Assembly (NCBI RefSeq): GCF_900103345.1
Contig: NZ_LT629702.1
Location: 6,177,501-6,241,500 of the forward strand
Direction of reading: 5' to 3'
DNA: 64,000 nucleotides
DNA from: Pseudomonas azotoformans
Lineage (GTDB): Bacteria > Pseudomonadota > Gammaproteobacteria > Pseudomonadales > Pseudomonadaceae
A program made the position numbers and the translations under genes. The stretch's first letter is position 1. Every line of letters starts with the position of its first letter. Shown in pieces: positions 19,796 through 41,032 of the stretch. The notes beneath the pieces were generated by a model. The model saw only the letters and a list, made by a program, of their open reading frames with translations. It did not search any database and had not been told where the DNA came from.

Positions 19796-20568
19796 GTTTG
19801 ATTGACCCTCGCGCAATCATCGATCCGTCGGCCATTCTGGCCGCCGACGTTGAGGTCGGCCCCTGGTCGATCATCGGCGCAGGTGTGGAAATCGGCGAGG
19901 GGACTGTCATCGGGCCGCACGTGATCCTCAAAGGTCCGACCCGCATTGGCAAACACAATCGCATCTACCAGTTCTCTTCGGTAGGCGAAGACACCCCGGA
20001 CATGAAGTACAAGGGTGAAGAGACTCGTCTGGTAATCGGTGATCACAACATCATCCGTGAAGGCGTGACCATTCACCGTGGCACCGTGCAGGATCGGGCC
20101 GAGACCACGCTGGGTGACCACAACCTGGTCATGGCCTATGCCCATATCGGCCACGACAGTGTGATCGGCAACCATTGCATCCTGGTCAACAACACGGCGT
20201 TGGCCGGCCATGTGCATGTTGATGATTGGGCGATCCTGTCCGGTTTTACCCTGGTGCATCAGTACTGCCATATCGGCGCCCACAGCTTTTCCGGCATGGG
20301 CACCGCCATCGGCAAGGATGTTCCGGCATTCGTCACGGTATTCGGCAACCCCGCCGAAGCCCGTAGCATGAATTTCGAAGGCATGCGTCGTCGGGGTTTC
20401 AGCGAAGAAGCCATCCATGCGCTGCGCCGCGCCTACAAGGTGGTTTACCGCCAGGGGCTCACGGTGGACCAGGCGTTGACCCAACTGACCGAGCCGGCAG
20501 CGTTGTTTCCGGAAGTCGCGGTGTTCCGTGACTCGATCCAGGCGTCGACTCGCGGCATCACCCGCTGA
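19792..20568 (+). CDS. lpxA: UDP-N-acetylglucosamine acyltransferase LpxA
   Basis: First step of lipid A synthesis: adds a 3-hydroxyacyl chain (10 carbons in Pseudomonas) to the 3-OH of UDP-GlcNAc. The 258 aa form a hexapeptide-repeat beta helix ([22 protein letters not shown]) with the catalytic His in the [11 protein letters not shown] segment, and a C-terminal helical part ([18 protein letters not shown]). Starts at the ATG overlapping the fabZ stop. Confidence 0.97.
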
Positions 20569-20570
20569 TC

Positions 20571-21710
20571 ATGGCTAATGTGCGTATCGCGCTGGTGGCC
20601 GGGGAAGCTTCCGGCGACATTCTGGGCGCAGGTCTTATGCGGGCCCTCAAGGCTCAGCATCCGGCAGTCGAATTCATCGGTGTCGGCGGTCCGCTGATGC
20701 AGGCGGAGGGGCTTACGTCCTACTTCCCCATGGAGCGTTTGTCGGTCATGGGGCTGGTCGAGGTGCTGGGTCGCCTGCGCGAGCTGCTGGCCCGTCGCAA
20801 GCTGCTGATCCAGACCCTGATCGAAGAAAAGCCCGACGTGTTCATCGGCATCGACGCGCCGGACTTCACCCTCAATATTGAACTCAAGTTGCGTCAGGCC
20901 GGGATCAAGACCGTGCACTACGTCAGTCCGTCTGTCTGGGCGTGGCGGCAGAAGCGCGTGCTGAAGATCCGCGAAGGCTGCGACCTGATGCTGACCTTGC
21001 TGCCGTTCGAAGCGCGGTTCTATGAAGAAAAGGGCGTGCCGGTGCGGTTTGTCGGGCACACCCTGGCCGACACTATTCCTTTGCAGGCGGATCGCGCGGC
21101 CGCGCGTGCCGAGTTGGGCTTGCCCGACGGCCCCTTGGTTGCGTTGATGCCGGGCAGCCGGGGCGGCGAAGTCGGTCGCCTGGCCTCGGTGTTTTTCGAC
21201 GCTGCCGAGCGTCTGCAGGCCCTGAAGCCAGGCGTACGTTTCGTGTTGCCCTGCGCCAGCCCGCAGCGTCGTGTGCAGATCGAGACATTGCTGGAAGGGC
21301 ACAACCTGCCGTTGACCTTGCTCGACGGCCAGTCGCACCTGGCCCTGGCGGCCTGTGATGCCGTGCTGATCGCGTCGGGTACAGCCACGTTGGAGGCCTT
21401 GCTGTACAAGCGGCCGATGGTGGTGGCCTACCGCTTGGCCCCGTTGACCTTCTGGATTCTCAAGCGCATGGTCAAAAGCCCTTACATCTCGCTGCCCAAT
21501 TTGCTGGCCCAACGCCTGTTGGTGCCGGAGTTGTTGCAGGACGATGCGACGCCTGAGGCCCTTGCGCAAACCCTACTGCCCTTGATCGACGGCGGCGAAG
21601 AGCAGACCCGCGGTTTCGACGACATCCATCGCATACTGCGCCGTGATGCCTCGAACCAGGCAGCCGACGCCGTGTTGAGCTTGATTGGCCAGAAACAGGA
21701 AGCCTTATGA
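20571..21710 (+). CDS. lpxB: Lipid A disaccharide synthase LpxB
   Basis: Inverting GT19 glycosyltransferase joining UDP-2,3-diacylglucosamine and lipid X to form the lipid A disaccharide. The 379 aa begin [17 protein letters not shown], followed by [25 protein letters not shown] and [13 protein letters not shown], all typical. Two nt after lpxA, and overlaps rnhB by 4 nt. Confidence 0.97.
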   Translation: MANVRIALVAGEASGDILGAGLMRALKAQHPAVEFIGVGGPLMQAEGLTSYFPMERLSVMGLVEVLGRLRELLARRKLLIQTLIEEKPDVFIGIDAPDFTLNIELKLRQAGIKTVHYVSPSVWAWRQKRVLKIREGCDLMLTLLPFEARFYEEKGVPVRFVGHTLADTIPLQADRAAARAELGLPDGPLVALMPGSRGGEVGRLASVFFDAAERLQALKPGVRFVLPCASPQRRVQIETLLEGHNLPLTLLDGQSHLALAACDAVLIASGTATLEALLYKRPMVVAYRLAPLTFWILKRMVKSPYISLPNLLAQRLLVPELLQDDATPEALAQTLLPLIDGGEEQTRGFDDIHRILRRDASNQAADAVLSLIGQKQEAL

Positions 21711-22339
21711 CGACGCAAATGGGCCTTGATTTCAGCCTGGTTGCCGAAGCCCACGAACTGGTCGCCGGTGTCGACGAAGTCGGGCGCGGGCCTTTGTGCG
21801 GTGCCGTGGTCACGGCGGCGGTGATCCTTGATCCGAACCGCCCGATTCTCGGCCTCAACGACTCGAAGAAGCTCACTGAAGCGCGCCGCGAAAAGCTCTA
21901 CGACGAGATCATCGAAAAAGCCCTGAGCTGGCATATCGCACGGGCTGAAGTCGAAGAAATCGACGAGCTGAACATTCTCCACGCCACCATGCTCGCGATG
22001 CAGCGTGCCGTTGAAGGCCTGCATATAACGCCAAAAATGGCGATGATCGACGGTAACCGTTGCCCCAAGCTGGCCATGCCCTCTGAGGCGGTGGTGAAGG
22101 GTGACAGCAAGGTGCCTGCCATCGCAGCCGCCTCGATCCTGGCCAAAGTCAGCCGTGATCGTGAAATGGCCGCCTTCGAATTGATCTATCCCGGCTACGG
22201 CATTAGCGGCCATAAAGGCTATCCAACGCCCGTTCATCTGGAAGCCCTGGCTCGGCTGGGGCCGACGCCGATCCACCGCCGCTCGTTCGCCCCGGTTCGC
22301 CAGGCCTATGAGCTGCGCGAGAGCCTCAACGAGGTGTAG
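21707..22339 (+). CDS. rnhB: Ribonuclease HII
   Basis: Removes RNA from RNA:DNA hybrids and single ribonucleotides embedded in DNA. The 210 aa contain [12 protein letters not shown] with the first two catalytic acids, the [11 protein letters not shown] segment and AMIDGNRCP. It is translationally coupled to lpxB, and a good terminator follows before dnaE. Confidence 0.96.
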   Translation: MTTQMGLDFSLVAEAHELVAGVDEVGRGPLCGAVVTAAVILDPNRPILGLNDSKKLTEARREKLYDEIIEKALSWHIARAEVEEIDELNILHATMLAMQRAVEGLHITPKMAMIDGNRCPKLAMPSEAVVKGDSKVPAIAAASILAKVSRDREMAAFELIYPGYGISGHKGYPTPVHLEALARLGPTPIHRRSFAPVRQAYELRESLNEV

Positions 22340-22360
22340 TCGCAAGGCTGATGTTTTGCT

Positions 22361-22393
22361 CAAGGCCCGGTACAATCCGGGCCTTGTTGTTTT
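22361..22393 (+). terminator. Rho-independent terminator between rnhB and dnaE
   Basis: A 10-bp perfect stem (CAAGGCCCGG with CCGGGCCTTG) and 6-nt loop are followed by TTGTTTT. It ends the long lipid A operon. Confidence 0.8.
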
Positions 22394-22412
22394 CCACGTA
22401 TAAGAGATCACT

Positions 22413-25934
<3,522 letters not shown>

Positions 25935-25935
25935 C

Positions 25936-25953
25936 GGTCAGATACGTCTGACC
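25936..25953 (+). terminator. Small hairpin after dnaE
   Basis: GGTCAGA and TCTGACC pair around a 4-nt loop directly after the dnaE stop codon. There is no T tract, so terminator function is doubtful. Confidence 0.3.
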
Positions 25954-26063
25954 TCGGCTGAACATTTAATCTCGACCTAAACGCGCCTCTCCCTTAAGGT
26001 AGGGCGCGAATAGACAACCGGCTGGCCAGGCACGCCCTGGCCGTCGACCCAAGACGGACGCTT

Positions 26064-27011
26064 ATGAACCCGAATTTTCTTGATTTCGAACAGCCGATCG
26101 CTGACCTGCAAGCCAAGATCGAAGAGCTGCGCCTGGTCGGCAATGACAATTCGCTGAATATCGGCGATGAAATCTCCCGCCTGCAAGACAAGAGCAAAAC
26201 GCTCACCGAAGACATCTTCGGCAAGCTGACCAGCTGGCAGATCGCGCGCCTGGCTCGCCACCCGCGCCGTCCGTACACCCTGGACTACATTCAGCACATT
26301 TTCACCGAGTTCGACGAGCTGCATGGCGACCGCCACTTCTCCGACGACGCCGCCATCGTGGGCGGTATCGCCCGCCTGGACGACCAGCCGGTAATGGTGA
26401 TCGGTCACCAGAAAGGCCGTGAAGTGCGCGAGAAAGTCCGCCGCAACTTCGGCATGCCACGTCCAGAGGGCTACCGCAAGGCGTGCCGCCTGATGGAAAT
26501 GGCCGAGCGCTTCAAGATGCCGATCCTGACCTTTATCGACACCCCAGGCGCTTATCCTGGGATCGACGCCGAAGAGCGCAACCAGAGCGAGGCCATCGCC
26601 TGGAACTTGCGCGTCATGGCGCGCCTGAAAACCCCGATCATCGCCACCGTGATCGGTGAAGGCGGTTCCGGCGGTGCCCTGGCAATCGGCGTCTGCGACC
26701 AGCTGAACATGCTGCAATACTCGACCTATGCGGTGATCTCGCCGGAAGGTTGCGCCTCGATCCTGTGGAAAACCGCCGAAAAGGCACCGGACGCTGCCGA
26801 AGCCATGGGCATCACCGCCGATCGCCTCAAAGGCCTGGGGATCGTGGATAAAGTGATCGCCGAGCCATTGGGCGGCGCCCACCGTGACCCGGCTGCCGCT
26901 GCGGCGACCATCCGTGCCGAACTGGGCTCGCAACTGGCGATGCTCAAGAAGCTGGATAACGAAGCGCTGCTGGCCCGTCGTTACGAGCGTCTGATGAGCT
27001 ACGGTCTCTAA
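26064..27011 (+). CDS. accA: Acetyl-CoA carboxylase carboxyltransferase subunit alpha
   Basis: With AccD, transfers the carboxyl group from carboxybiotin-BCCP to acetyl-CoA, giving malonyl-CoA for fatty acid synthesis. The 315 aa show the N-terminal coiled segment ([10 protein letters not shown]), [34 protein letters not shown] and the oxyanion-forming [12 protein letters not shown]. The start was picked on the conserved [12 protein letters not shown] beginning. Located downstream of dnaE as in most Gammaproteobacteria, and followed by a REP pair. Confidence 0.97.
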   Translation: MNPNFLDFEQPIADLQAKIEELRLVGNDNSLNIGDEISRLQDKSKTLTEDIFGKLTSWQIARLARHPRRPYTLDYIQHIFTEFDELHGDRHFSDDAAIVGGIARLDDQPVMVIGHQKGREVREKVRRNFGMPRPEGYRKACRLMEMAERFKMPILTFIDTPGAYPGIDAEERNQSEAIAWNLRVMARLKTPIIATVIGEGGSGGALAIGVCDQLNMLQYSTYAVISPEGCASILWKTAEKAPDAAEAMGITADRLKGLGIVDKVIAEPLGGAHRDPAAAAATIRAELGSQLAMLKKLDNEALLARRYERLMSYGL

Positions 27012-27030
27012 GACCCACGCAATACCCAAA

Positions 27031-27120
27031 TGTGGGAGGGGGCTTGCCCCCGATTGCTGAGTGTCAGTCAATGTATCCAGGGCTGAACCACCGCGATCGG
27101 GGGCAAGCCCCCTCCCACAT
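27031..27120. repeat. REP pair (REPIN-like), family A
   Basis: Same arms and orientation as the element between glnD and dapC (arm core GGGGGCTTGCCCCC), with a spacer holding GAGTGTCAGTC. It fills most of the accA-tilS gap. Confidence 0.85.
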
Positions 27121-27173
27121 TTGCTTTGTGTATGCTTGGTGGGCGTATTCCAGATCACAGGCGGTAACTTGTT

Positions 27174-28493
27174 ATGAAGCCGGCTCTGCCCGCCAGACTC
27201 TTGCAAACCCTGGCCCCCTGGCGCAGCGCCCCGGCCTGGCACATTGCATTCTCCGGTGGCCTTGATTCCACCGTCCTGCTGCACCTCCTGGCCAACCTGG
27301 CCCAAACCGAAACCCTGCCCCCCCTCAGCGCTGTGCATGTCCACCATGGCCTGCAAGCTGCCGCCGACGCGTGGCCGGCTCATTGCCAATCGATCTGTGA
27401 CAGTCTGGGCGTGCGTTTGCGCGTGATGCGTGTGCAGGTGCGACCCGGCGCCAGTCTTGAGCGTGCCGCCCGTGACGCGCGTTACCAGGCTTTTACCGAG
27501 GTGGCCGGGGCAGGGCAGGTAGTGCTGACGGGCCAGCATCGCGATGATCAGGCTGAAACCCTGTTGTTTCGACTGCTGCGTGGGGCTGGGGTGCGTGGGC
27601 TGGCAGCGATGCCCGTGCAGCGTCGATTGGCAGGTGGCGACTTGGTGCGGCCGCTGTTGAATGTCTCCAGGGCGGAGTTGGAAGCCTACGCCCACACGCA
27701 TCAGCTCCAATGGATCGAAGACCCTTCCAACGCAGATTCGCGGTTCTCCCGTAATTACCTGCGACACCGCGTGCTTCCTGTACTGATGGAGCGTTGGCCC
27801 CAGGCCGTCTCAAGCCTGGCGCGCACCGCCGAACACCTGAGTGAAGCCCAAGGCCTGCTCGATGAGCTGGCGCAGATGGACCTGCAGGCCGCCGACCAAC
27901 CGTCCCCCTTTCCGTGGCTGCCTCTACCGTCCTTGGCCCTTGCACCGCTGCGCGAGCTTTCCGACGCCCGTCAGCGCAACGCCCTACGTCATTGGCTGAC
28001 GCCGCTGACGCGACTGCCCGACAGCGATCACTGGGCAGGCTGGTATTCCCTGCGCGATGCCAAGGGTGACGCACAACCTCTATGGCGCCTGGCCGACGGC
28101 GAGTTGCACCGTAGCGGCGAACGCATCTGGTGGCTGCCTATCGCATGCTCGGAATTTTCTGACGCATCGCTGAGCTGGCCCGATCGGCAAAACCCACTAG
28201 AGTTACCCGGCAATGGCCAGTTGACGTTCACCGGCAAGGTGCCCGAAGGGCCGCTGGAGATTCGTTACCGCCAGGGCGGCGAAATCATCGAAGTACCCGG
28301 TCGCGGCCGACGTGATTTGAAGCGCCTGCTTAACGAAAGTGGCCTGCCGGGCTTCGTCCGTGGCAGATTGCCGCTGCTGTATCGAGGCCCGCAGTTGCTG
28401 GGTGCGCCCAGCCTTGCAGGACTGTGGCCGGCACCGAGTGATGACTGGCAATTACATTGGATGCCACAGATCTGCGATCAAGGTTTGAGCTGA
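27174..28493 (+). CDS. tilS: tRNA(Ile)-lysidine synthase
   Basis: Uses ATP and lysine to modify the wobble cytidine of the CAU-anticodon tRNA-Ile, changing its decoding from AUG to AUA. The 439 aa have the PP-loop SGGLDSTVLLHLL (27-39), HVHHGLQ, LTGQHRDDQAETLLFRLLRG and C-terminal TilS domains (GGEIIEVPGRGRRDLKRLL). Starts at ATG 50 nt after the REP pair. Confidence 0.96.
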   Translation: MKPALPARLLQTLAPWRSAPAWHIAFSGGLDSTVLLHLLANLAQTETLPPLSAVHVHHGLQAAADAWPAHCQSICDSLGVRLRVMRVQVRPGASLERAARDARYQAFTEVAGAGQVVLTGQHRDDQAETLLFRLLRGAGVRGLAAMPVQRRLAGGDLVRPLLNVSRAELEAYAHTHQLQWIEDPSNADSRFSRNYLRHRVLPVLMERWPQAVSSLARTAEHLSEAQGLLDELAQMDLQAADQPSPFPWLPLPSLALAPLRELSDARQRNALRHWLTPLTRLPDSDHWAGWYSLRDAKGDAQPLWRLADGELHRSGERIWWLPIACSEFSDASLSWPDRQNPLELPGNGQLTFTGKVPEGPLEIRYRQGGEIIEVPGRGRRDLKRLLNESGLPGFVRGRLPLLYRGPQLLGAPSLAGLWPAPSDDWQLHWMPQICDQGLS

Positions 28494-28745
28494 TAGCGCC
28501 TTTCCGGTAGACTACGCTCCCTTCTTGATACAACTTCTGTGGATTCGACTGAATCGCAGCAGTTGCCGATTACCAAGCAGTCTTTGCTGGGCGATTCCAA
28601 AAAATGTGTAGCGATCAACGTACCGGTGTTTCATTGCTGGTCTGTCACCACGCGGCGGTTTTTTTGAAAGGTGCACTGTGATTAATGCAGGTGATCGGGG
28701 GCTTCGGCCTTCCTTCGCTTTCCCCGGCGGCTCGGACCGCTTTAA

Positions 28746-32696
<3,951 letters not shown>

Positions 32697-32790
32697 TCGC
32701 AAGTTGATGGTAAAGCATGGTAAAAAGTCGGCGGATTGCGTCGGAAAACTCACGACAGTGTGGATTTCGGCGCTAATCTGATGGCTATCA

Positions 32791-32820
32791 AGCACAAGCC
32801 TGGTTTTTCCAGGCTTCGTG
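32791..32820 (+). terminator. Strong hairpin between eno and ftsB
   Basis: AAGCCTGG pairs with CCAGGCTT around TTTTT, and the stem extends outward (AGCAC with GTGCT, one bulged base) to about 13 bp. No T run follows, so it may be an mRNA-stabilising 3' structure rather than an intrinsic terminator. Confidence 0.45.
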
Positions 32821-32880
32821 CTATCAGTTGCTGCAAAAGTTTTGCATGGCGGTCTTTTTTCACTGGATACCCGATATTCG

Positions 32881-33159
32881 ATGCGCAGTCCCAATTGGTT
32901 GTTCCTCGTCTTGCTCTTGTTGCTGGCTGGCCTGCAGTACCGCCTATGGGTGGGTAATGGCAGCTTTGCGCAGGTAAAAGACCTGACCCAGCAAATTGCC
33001 GACCAGCACGCCGAAAACGAACGCCTGCTGGAGCGCAACCGCGTCCTCGATGCCGAAGTGCTTGAGCTGAAAAAAGGTACGGAGACCGTTGAAGAGCGGG
33101 CTCGTCATGAATTGGGCATGGTCAAGGAGGGTGAAACCCTCTACCAGTTGGCCCAATGA
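32881..33159 (+). CDS. ftsB: Cell division protein FtsB
   Basis: Small bitopic inner-membrane divisome protein that forms the FtsQLB complex. The 92 aa have a short cytoplasmic N-terminus, one membrane helix (WLFLVLLLLLAGLQY), then a periplasmic coiled coil (VKDLTQQIADQHAENERLL) and the conserved EERARHELGMVKEGE. An in-frame ATG 21 codons upstream would add a non-conserved Cys/Phe-rich leader and is less likely. Overlaps ispD by 4 nt. Confidence 0.95.
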   Translation: MRSPNWLFLVLLLLLAGLQYRLWVGNGSFAQVKDLTQQIADQHAENERLLERNRVLDAEVLELKKGTETVEERARHELGMVKEGETLYQLAQ

Positions 33160-33863
33160 GTAGCCGTTTGCCGGCCTTCTGGGCCGTGATTCCTGCCGCG
33201 GGCGTTGGTGCCCGTATGGCCGCGGACCGTCCCAAGCAATATCTGCAACTGGGCGGGCGCACTATTCTCGAACACAGCCTTGGCTGTTTTCTTGACCATC
33301 CGGACCTTAAAGGGTTGGTGGTCAGTCTTGCTGTAGATGATCCTTACTGGCCCAACCTGTCTTGCGCCAACGACCCTCGCATTGTGCGTGCGGACGGCGG
33401 CGACGAGCGTTCGGGGTCTGTACTCAATGCGCTGCTGCAACTCAATGCCCTGGGCGCCAGCGATGACGATTGGGTGCTGGTCCACGATGCGGCACGCCCG
33501 AACCTGAGCCGCGATGATCTCGACAAGTTATTAAATGAGCTGGCGAACGACCCTGTGGGTGGTCTGCTGGCCGTGCCGGCCCGCGACACCCTCAAGCGCG
33601 TCGACAAACATGGCCGCGTAGTCGAGACCGTCGATCGCAGCCTGATCTGGCAGGCTTATACACCGCAGATGTTCCGCCTGGGGGCTTTGCATCGTGCCTT
33701 GGCCGACAGCCTGGTGGCGGATGCGGTGATTACCGACGAGGCGTCGGCGATGGAATGGTCTGGCCAGGCGCCACGATTGATCGAAGGGCGCTCGGACAAC
33801 ATCAAGGTGACCCGCCCCGAGGATCTCGAGTGGTTGCGCTTGCGGTGGGCCAACCGCAGGTAA
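33156..33863 (+). CDS. ispD: 2-C-methyl-D-erythritol 4-phosphate cytidylyltransferase
   Basis: Third MEP-pathway step, forming CDP-methylerythritol from MEP and CTP. The 235 aa carry the nucleotide motif PAAGVGARMAADRPKQYL, VLVHDAARPNLS and the C-terminal GRSDNIKVTRPEDLEW. Coupled to ftsB by an ATGA overlap. In many bacteria ispF follows directly; here gfnR-adhC-fghA lie between. Confidence 0.96.
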   Translation: MSSRLPAFWAVIPAAGVGARMAADRPKQYLQLGGRTILEHSLGCFLDHPDLKGLVVSLAVDDPYWPNLSCANDPRIVRADGGDERSGSVLNALLQLNALGASDDDWVLVHDAARPNLSRDDLDKLLNELANDPVGGLLAVPARDTLKRVDKHGRVVETVDRSLIWQAYTPQMFRLGALHRALADSLVADAVITDEASAMEWSGQAPRLIEGRSDNIKVTRPEDLEWLRLRWANRR

Positions 33864-33885
33864 TCCGCGATACCGTGTCGACCTC

Positions 33886-33950
33886 ATCGGCGGCAAGCCC
33901 CCTCCCACATTGAAATGCATTCCAAGTGTGGGAGGGGGCTTGCCCCCGAT
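33886..33950. repeat. REP elements of family A in the opposite arrangement
   Basis: The same two arms as in the REP pairs occur here in reverse order (GGCAAGCCCCCTCCCACA first, then TGTGGGAGGGGGCTTGCCCC), with only a short spacer. The left arm has one changed base (ATCGGCGGCAAG). It lies between the ends of ispD and gfnR, where convergent transcription meets. Confidence 0.75.
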
Positions 33951-33974
33951 AAGGCCCGTCCAAACCACCAACAG

Positions 33975-36094
<2,120 letters not shown>

Positions 36095-36102
36095 GGTCGG
36101 CC

Positions 36103-36948
36103 ATGAGTCTGGAAAACCTGTCGTGCCAGAAGAGCTTCGGCGGCTGGCATAAACGCTACAAGCACCATTCCGATGTGCTCGGTTGCGACATGACCTTCGC
36201 CGTCTATCTGCCGCCGCAAGCGGAGCAGGGCGGCAAGTTGCCGGTGTTGTACTGGCTGTCGGGTCTCACCTGCACCGATGAGAACTTCATGCAGAAGGCC
36301 GGCGCCCAGCGCATGGCCGCCGAGTTGGGGCTGATCATCGTCGCGCCGGACACCAGCCCCCGTGGCCCGGGTGTGCCGGGTGATCCGGACAACGCGTGGG
36401 ATTTCGGCCTCGGCGCCGGCTTCTATCTGAATGCCACCCAGGAACCCTGGGCCAAGCACTACCGGATGCATGACTACGTGGTGCAGGAATTGCCCGCCTT
36501 GGTTGAAGCGCATTTCCCTGCGTCGGATAAACGCGGCATCAGCGGGCATTCCATGGGCGGCCATGGTGCGCTGGTGTGTGCATTGCGCAATCCTGGGCGC
36601 TACCTGTCGGTGTCGGCGTTTTCGCCGATCAATAACCCGATGGATTGCCCGTGGGGCCAGAAAGCCTTCTCCCGCTACTTGGGTGAAGAGCGTTCCAAGT
36701 GGCGCGAATGGGATACCTGTGTACTGATCGGCGAAGCCTCGGAAAAGCTGCCACTGCTGGTGGACCAGGGTGACCGCGACGATTTCCTCGCCGTGCAACT
36801 CAAGCCTGAAGCCCTGCAACAAGCGGCCAAGGCAGCCAACCATCCGCTGGAACTGCGCCTGCAACCTGGCTACGACCACAGCTACTTCTTTATCGCCAGC
36901 TTCATCGAAGACCATTTGCGACACCATGGCCGTGCTTTGCTCGGTTAA
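36103..36948 (+). CDS. fghA: S-formylglutathione hydrolase
   Basis: Hydrolyses S-formylglutathione to formate and glutathione, completing formaldehyde detoxification. The 281-aa alpha/beta hydrolase has nucleophile motif [10 protein letters not shown] and the C-terminal His in GYDHSYFFI; Asp is in DQGDRDDFL. Esterase D family. Followed by a terminator. Confidence 0.97.
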   Translation: MSLENLSCQKSFGGWHKRYKHHSDVLGCDMTFAVYLPPQAEQGGKLPVLYWLSGLTCTDENFMQKAGAQRMAAELGLIIVAPDTSPRGPGVPGDPDNAWDFGLGAGFYLNATQEPWAKHYRMHDYVVQELPALVEAHFPASDKRGISGHSMGGHGALVCALRNPGRYLSVSAFSPINNPMDCPWGQKAFSRYLGEERSKWREWDTCVLIGEASEKLPLLVDQGDRDDFLAVQLKPEALQQAAKAANHPLELRLQPGYDHSYFFIASFIEDHLRHHGRALLG

Positions 36949-36972
36949 TGTGAAGCAAAAGTAGGTAGAATC

Positions 36973-37002
36973 ACGCCCTGAATTAAATCGGGGCGTTTTT
37001 TT
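36973..37002 (+). terminator. Rho-independent terminator of adhC-fghA
   Basis: ACGCCC pairs with GGGCGT across a short AT-rich loop and is followed by seven T residues that abut the ATG of ispF. The hairpin therefore occupies the position of the ispF ribosome binding site. Confidence 0.8.
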
Positions 37003-37476
37003 ATGCGTATTGGCCACGGCTACGATGTGCACCGTTTCGCCGAAGGCGATTTCATCACCCTGGGCGGCGTGCGCATTGCGCACCACCATGGTTTGCTGGC
37101 TCATTCCGACGGCGATGTTCTGTTGCATGCCTTGAGCGATGCGTTGCTTGGCGCAGCGGCATTGGGCGATATCGGCAAGCACTTTCCGGACACCGACCCG
37201 ACCTTCAAGGGCGCGGACAGCCGGGTACTGCTGCGCCATGTGGTCGGCCTCATCCATGCCAAGGGCTGGAAGGTTGGCAACGTCGACAACACCATCGTGG
37301 CCCAGGCGCCGAAGATGGCCCCGCATATCGAGTCGATGCGCGTGCTGATTGCCGCCGACCTGCAAATTGAATTGGATCAAGTCAACGTGAAAGCCACCAC
37401 CACCGAAAAACTCGGGTTCACTGGCCGTGAAGAGGGCATTGCCGTGCACTCCGTTGCCTTGTTGCTTCGCGCATGA
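37003..37476 (+). CDS. ispF: 2-C-methyl-D-erythritol 2,4-cyclodiphosphate synthase
   Basis: Cyclises CDP-ME 2-phosphate in the MEP pathway; trimeric zinc enzyme. The 157 aa show [10 protein letters not shown] with zinc ligands Asp and His, [28 protein letters not shown], and the CMP-binding [13 protein letters not shown]. No ribosome binding site is visible because the T tract of the preceding terminator runs into the ATG; the start is fixed by the conserved [10 protein letters not shown]. Overlaps truD by 4 nt. Confidence 0.96.
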   Translation: MRIGHGYDVHRFAEGDFITLGGVRIAHHHGLLAHSDGDVLLHALSDALLGAAALGDIGKHFPDTDPTFKGADSRVLLRHVVGLIHAKGWKVGNVDNTIVAQAPKMAPHIESMRVLIAADLQIELDQVNVKATTTEKLGFTGREEGIAVHSVALLLRA

Positions 37477-38518
37477 ATGACCTGCAACTGTTGGGGCCAC
37501 GGGCCTATGGCGAGGCCTTGGGCAGCGCGGTCCTGAAGGCGACCGCCGAAGATTTCCAGGTTGATGAAGTGCTGGATATCCCGTTGACCGGTGAGGGCGA
37601 GCACCTGTGGTTGTGGGTGGAGAAGCGTGGCCTCAACACCGAGGAAGCCGCGCGGCGTATCGCCAAGGCGGCCGGCGTGCCGTTGCGTACCGTAAGCTAT
37701 GCCGGGCTCAAGGATCGCCAGGCGTTGACCCGCCAATGGTTCAGCGTGCAATTGCCGGGCAAGTCCGACCCGGACATGAGCGCGGCAGAAAACGACACGC
37801 TCAAGATTCTCAAGACCGGTCGCCACAAGCGCAAGTTGCAGCGCGGCGCGCATTCGGCCAATGGGTTCACTTTGCGCCTGACGCAGTTGGCCGGTGATAC
37901 CGCCGCCATCGATGCGCGGTTGCAACAGATTGCCCAAAATGGCATTCCCAACTATTTCGGTGCCCAGCGCTTTGGCCACAATGGCGGCAATGTCGTGGAC
38001 GCTCGCGAGTGGGCCGCTCGCAAAGCCTTGCCGGAGCAGCGCAATGTGCGTTCGCGGCTGCTGTCCACCGCCCGCAGCTTTTTGTTCAACAAAGTGCTGG
38101 CCGCGCGGGTGGCCGATGGGTCGTGGCAACGTGCGCAGGTCGGCGACCTGCTGGCGTTTACCGACAGCCGCAGTTTTTTCCCGGCTGGCGAAGCGGAATG
38201 CAGTGACCCGCGCCTGGCCATTCTGGACCTGCACCCGACCGGGCCGCAGTGGGGCGAAGGCGACTCGCCTGCCAGTGGTGCAACCTTCGAGCTGGAACAA
38301 GCGGTTGCCGCCGAGGAGGCCGACCTGCGTGATTGGCTGGTGAATGCCGGCATGAGCCAGGAACGTCGCATTCTTCGACTGCCCATTGGCGGTTTGACGT
38401 GGCATTATCCCTCGCTGGACATTCTGCAATTGGAATTCGTCCTGCCGGCCGGATGCTTCGCCACTGTGTTGGTGCGCGAGCTTGTTGATCTGGTGCCGGT
38501 GGGGCAGACGGACAACCC

Positions 38519-38531
<13 letters not shown>
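37473..38531 (+). CDS. truD: tRNA pseudouridine(13) synthase TruD
   Basis: Makes pseudouridine 13 in tRNA-Glu and related tRNAs. The 352 aa carry the catalytic Asp motif [16 protein letters not shown] and [14 protein letters not shown]. Located ispF-truD-surE-pcm as in other Gammaproteobacteria; its end overlaps surE by 13 nt. Confidence 0.96.
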
Positions 38532-39945
<1,414 letters not shown>

Positions 39946-40154
39946 TCATTTGTTCGCGGGCAGTGAATTCTGTTGGCGGGGATGTGTCTTACGGCGGGGG
40001 TCACCGAGTCAACATGATCGGGAGTCGGAATTAAACGCGATGAATGTTTCGTTTCTGTCGTGTGCCGGTAAAACTCCAATGCCCAGTTATACTTGCGTCA
40101 TATTTCAAGCCTGATACAGGCATTCATGTTCAGCCACCACAAAGGGAGCGGCGG

Positions 40155-40991
40155 GTGAGTCTCACAGGTCTTGCGCAGCGTATGAGTAAAACAAGCTTTC
40201 ATCGACTGGTGCTTGGCCTCGTCTTCAGTTCCGTGCTGGTCGGCTGCTCCAGCTCGCCAAGCAGCGGCGCACGGGTGGTTGACCGTAACAATGCCGTACC
40301 GCAAAAGCCGACGGTGACCACCGGGCAATACGTGGTGCGCAAGGGCGACACCTTGTTCTCGATTGCCTTCCGGTATGGCTGGGACTACAAGGCGCTCGCA
40401 GCCCGTAACAATATTCCTGTGCCCTATACGATACATCCCGGTCAGACGATTCGCTTCGACGGTCGTACCGGTTCAACGCCTACGACAGTTGTGACAAACA
40501 CTGGATCTTCGCCGTCGTCCTCCAGCAAAACCACCATCATTACCCGCCCTGCAGGCACCGCCACACCGGCCCCTGCGAACAAGCCGGCGCCCGCGCCGCT
40601 GCCACCTGCCGGACCTGCTCCGACCGGTTGGGGATGGCCTTCAAATGGAGTGCTGATTGGAAAATTCTCTTCAAACGGTAGTTTGAATAAAGGCATTGAT
40701 ATCGCCGGGGATTTGGGACAGCCTGTTTTAGCTGCGTCTGATGGGACAGTGGTGTACGCCGGGAGTGGTTTACGGGGCTACGGCGAGCTGGTCATCATCA
40801 AACACAGCGATACCTACGTCAGTGCCTACGGTCACAACCGCAGGCTGTTGGTTCGGGAGGGGCAGCAGGTCAAAGTCGGACAGACAATTGCCGAAATGGG
40901 GTCAACTGGTACAGACCGGGTGAAACTGCACTTTGAGATTCGCCGTCAAGGGAAGCCTGTAGATCCGCTGCAATTCCTACCCCGTCGTTGA
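40155..40991 (+). CDS. nlpD: NlpD-like LysM/M23 lipoprotein, amidase activator
   Basis: Outer-membrane lipoprotein that activates cell-wall amidases at division. The GTG start has AGGGAG upstream and gives 278 aa; an ATG nine codons later is an alternative. The lipobox is LVGC (Cys31) followed by Ser. A LysM domain (QYVVRKGDTLFSIAFRYG, about 58-101), a Pro/Ala/Thr-rich linker and a C-terminal M23 domain follow. The M23 zinc ligands are degenerate (NKGIDI instead of HxGxD; LHFEI retained), as known for NlpD, so it should not hydrolyse peptidoglycan itself. In Pseudomonas, rpoS promoters lie in or just after nlpD. Confidence 0.92.
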   Translation: MSLTGLAQRMSKTSFHRLVLGLVFSSVLVGCSSSPSSGARVVDRNNAVPQKPTVTTGQYVVRKGDTLFSIAFRYGWDYKALAARNNIPVPYTIHPGQTIRFDGRTGSTPTTVVTNTGSSPSSSSKTTIITRPAGTATPAPANKPAPAPLPPAGPAPTGWGWPSNGVLIGKFSSNGSLNKGIDIAGDLGQPVLAASDGTVVYAGSGLRGYGELVIIKHSDTYVSAYGHNRRLLVREGQQVKVGQTIAEMGSTGTDRVKLHFEIRRQGKPVDPLQFLPRR

Positions 40992-41001
40992 TGTGTTGCA
41001 C

Positions 41002-41032
41002 AGCCTGTTCCCTCACGTAGAAGGAACAGGCT
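41002..41032 (+). other. Perfect 10-bp hairpin in the nlpD-rpoS gap
   Basis: AGCCTGTTCC pairs with GGAACAGGCT around an 11-nt loop, 65 nt before rpoS, with no T tract. It may end nlpD transcripts or form part of a structured rpoS leader. Confidence 0.5.
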
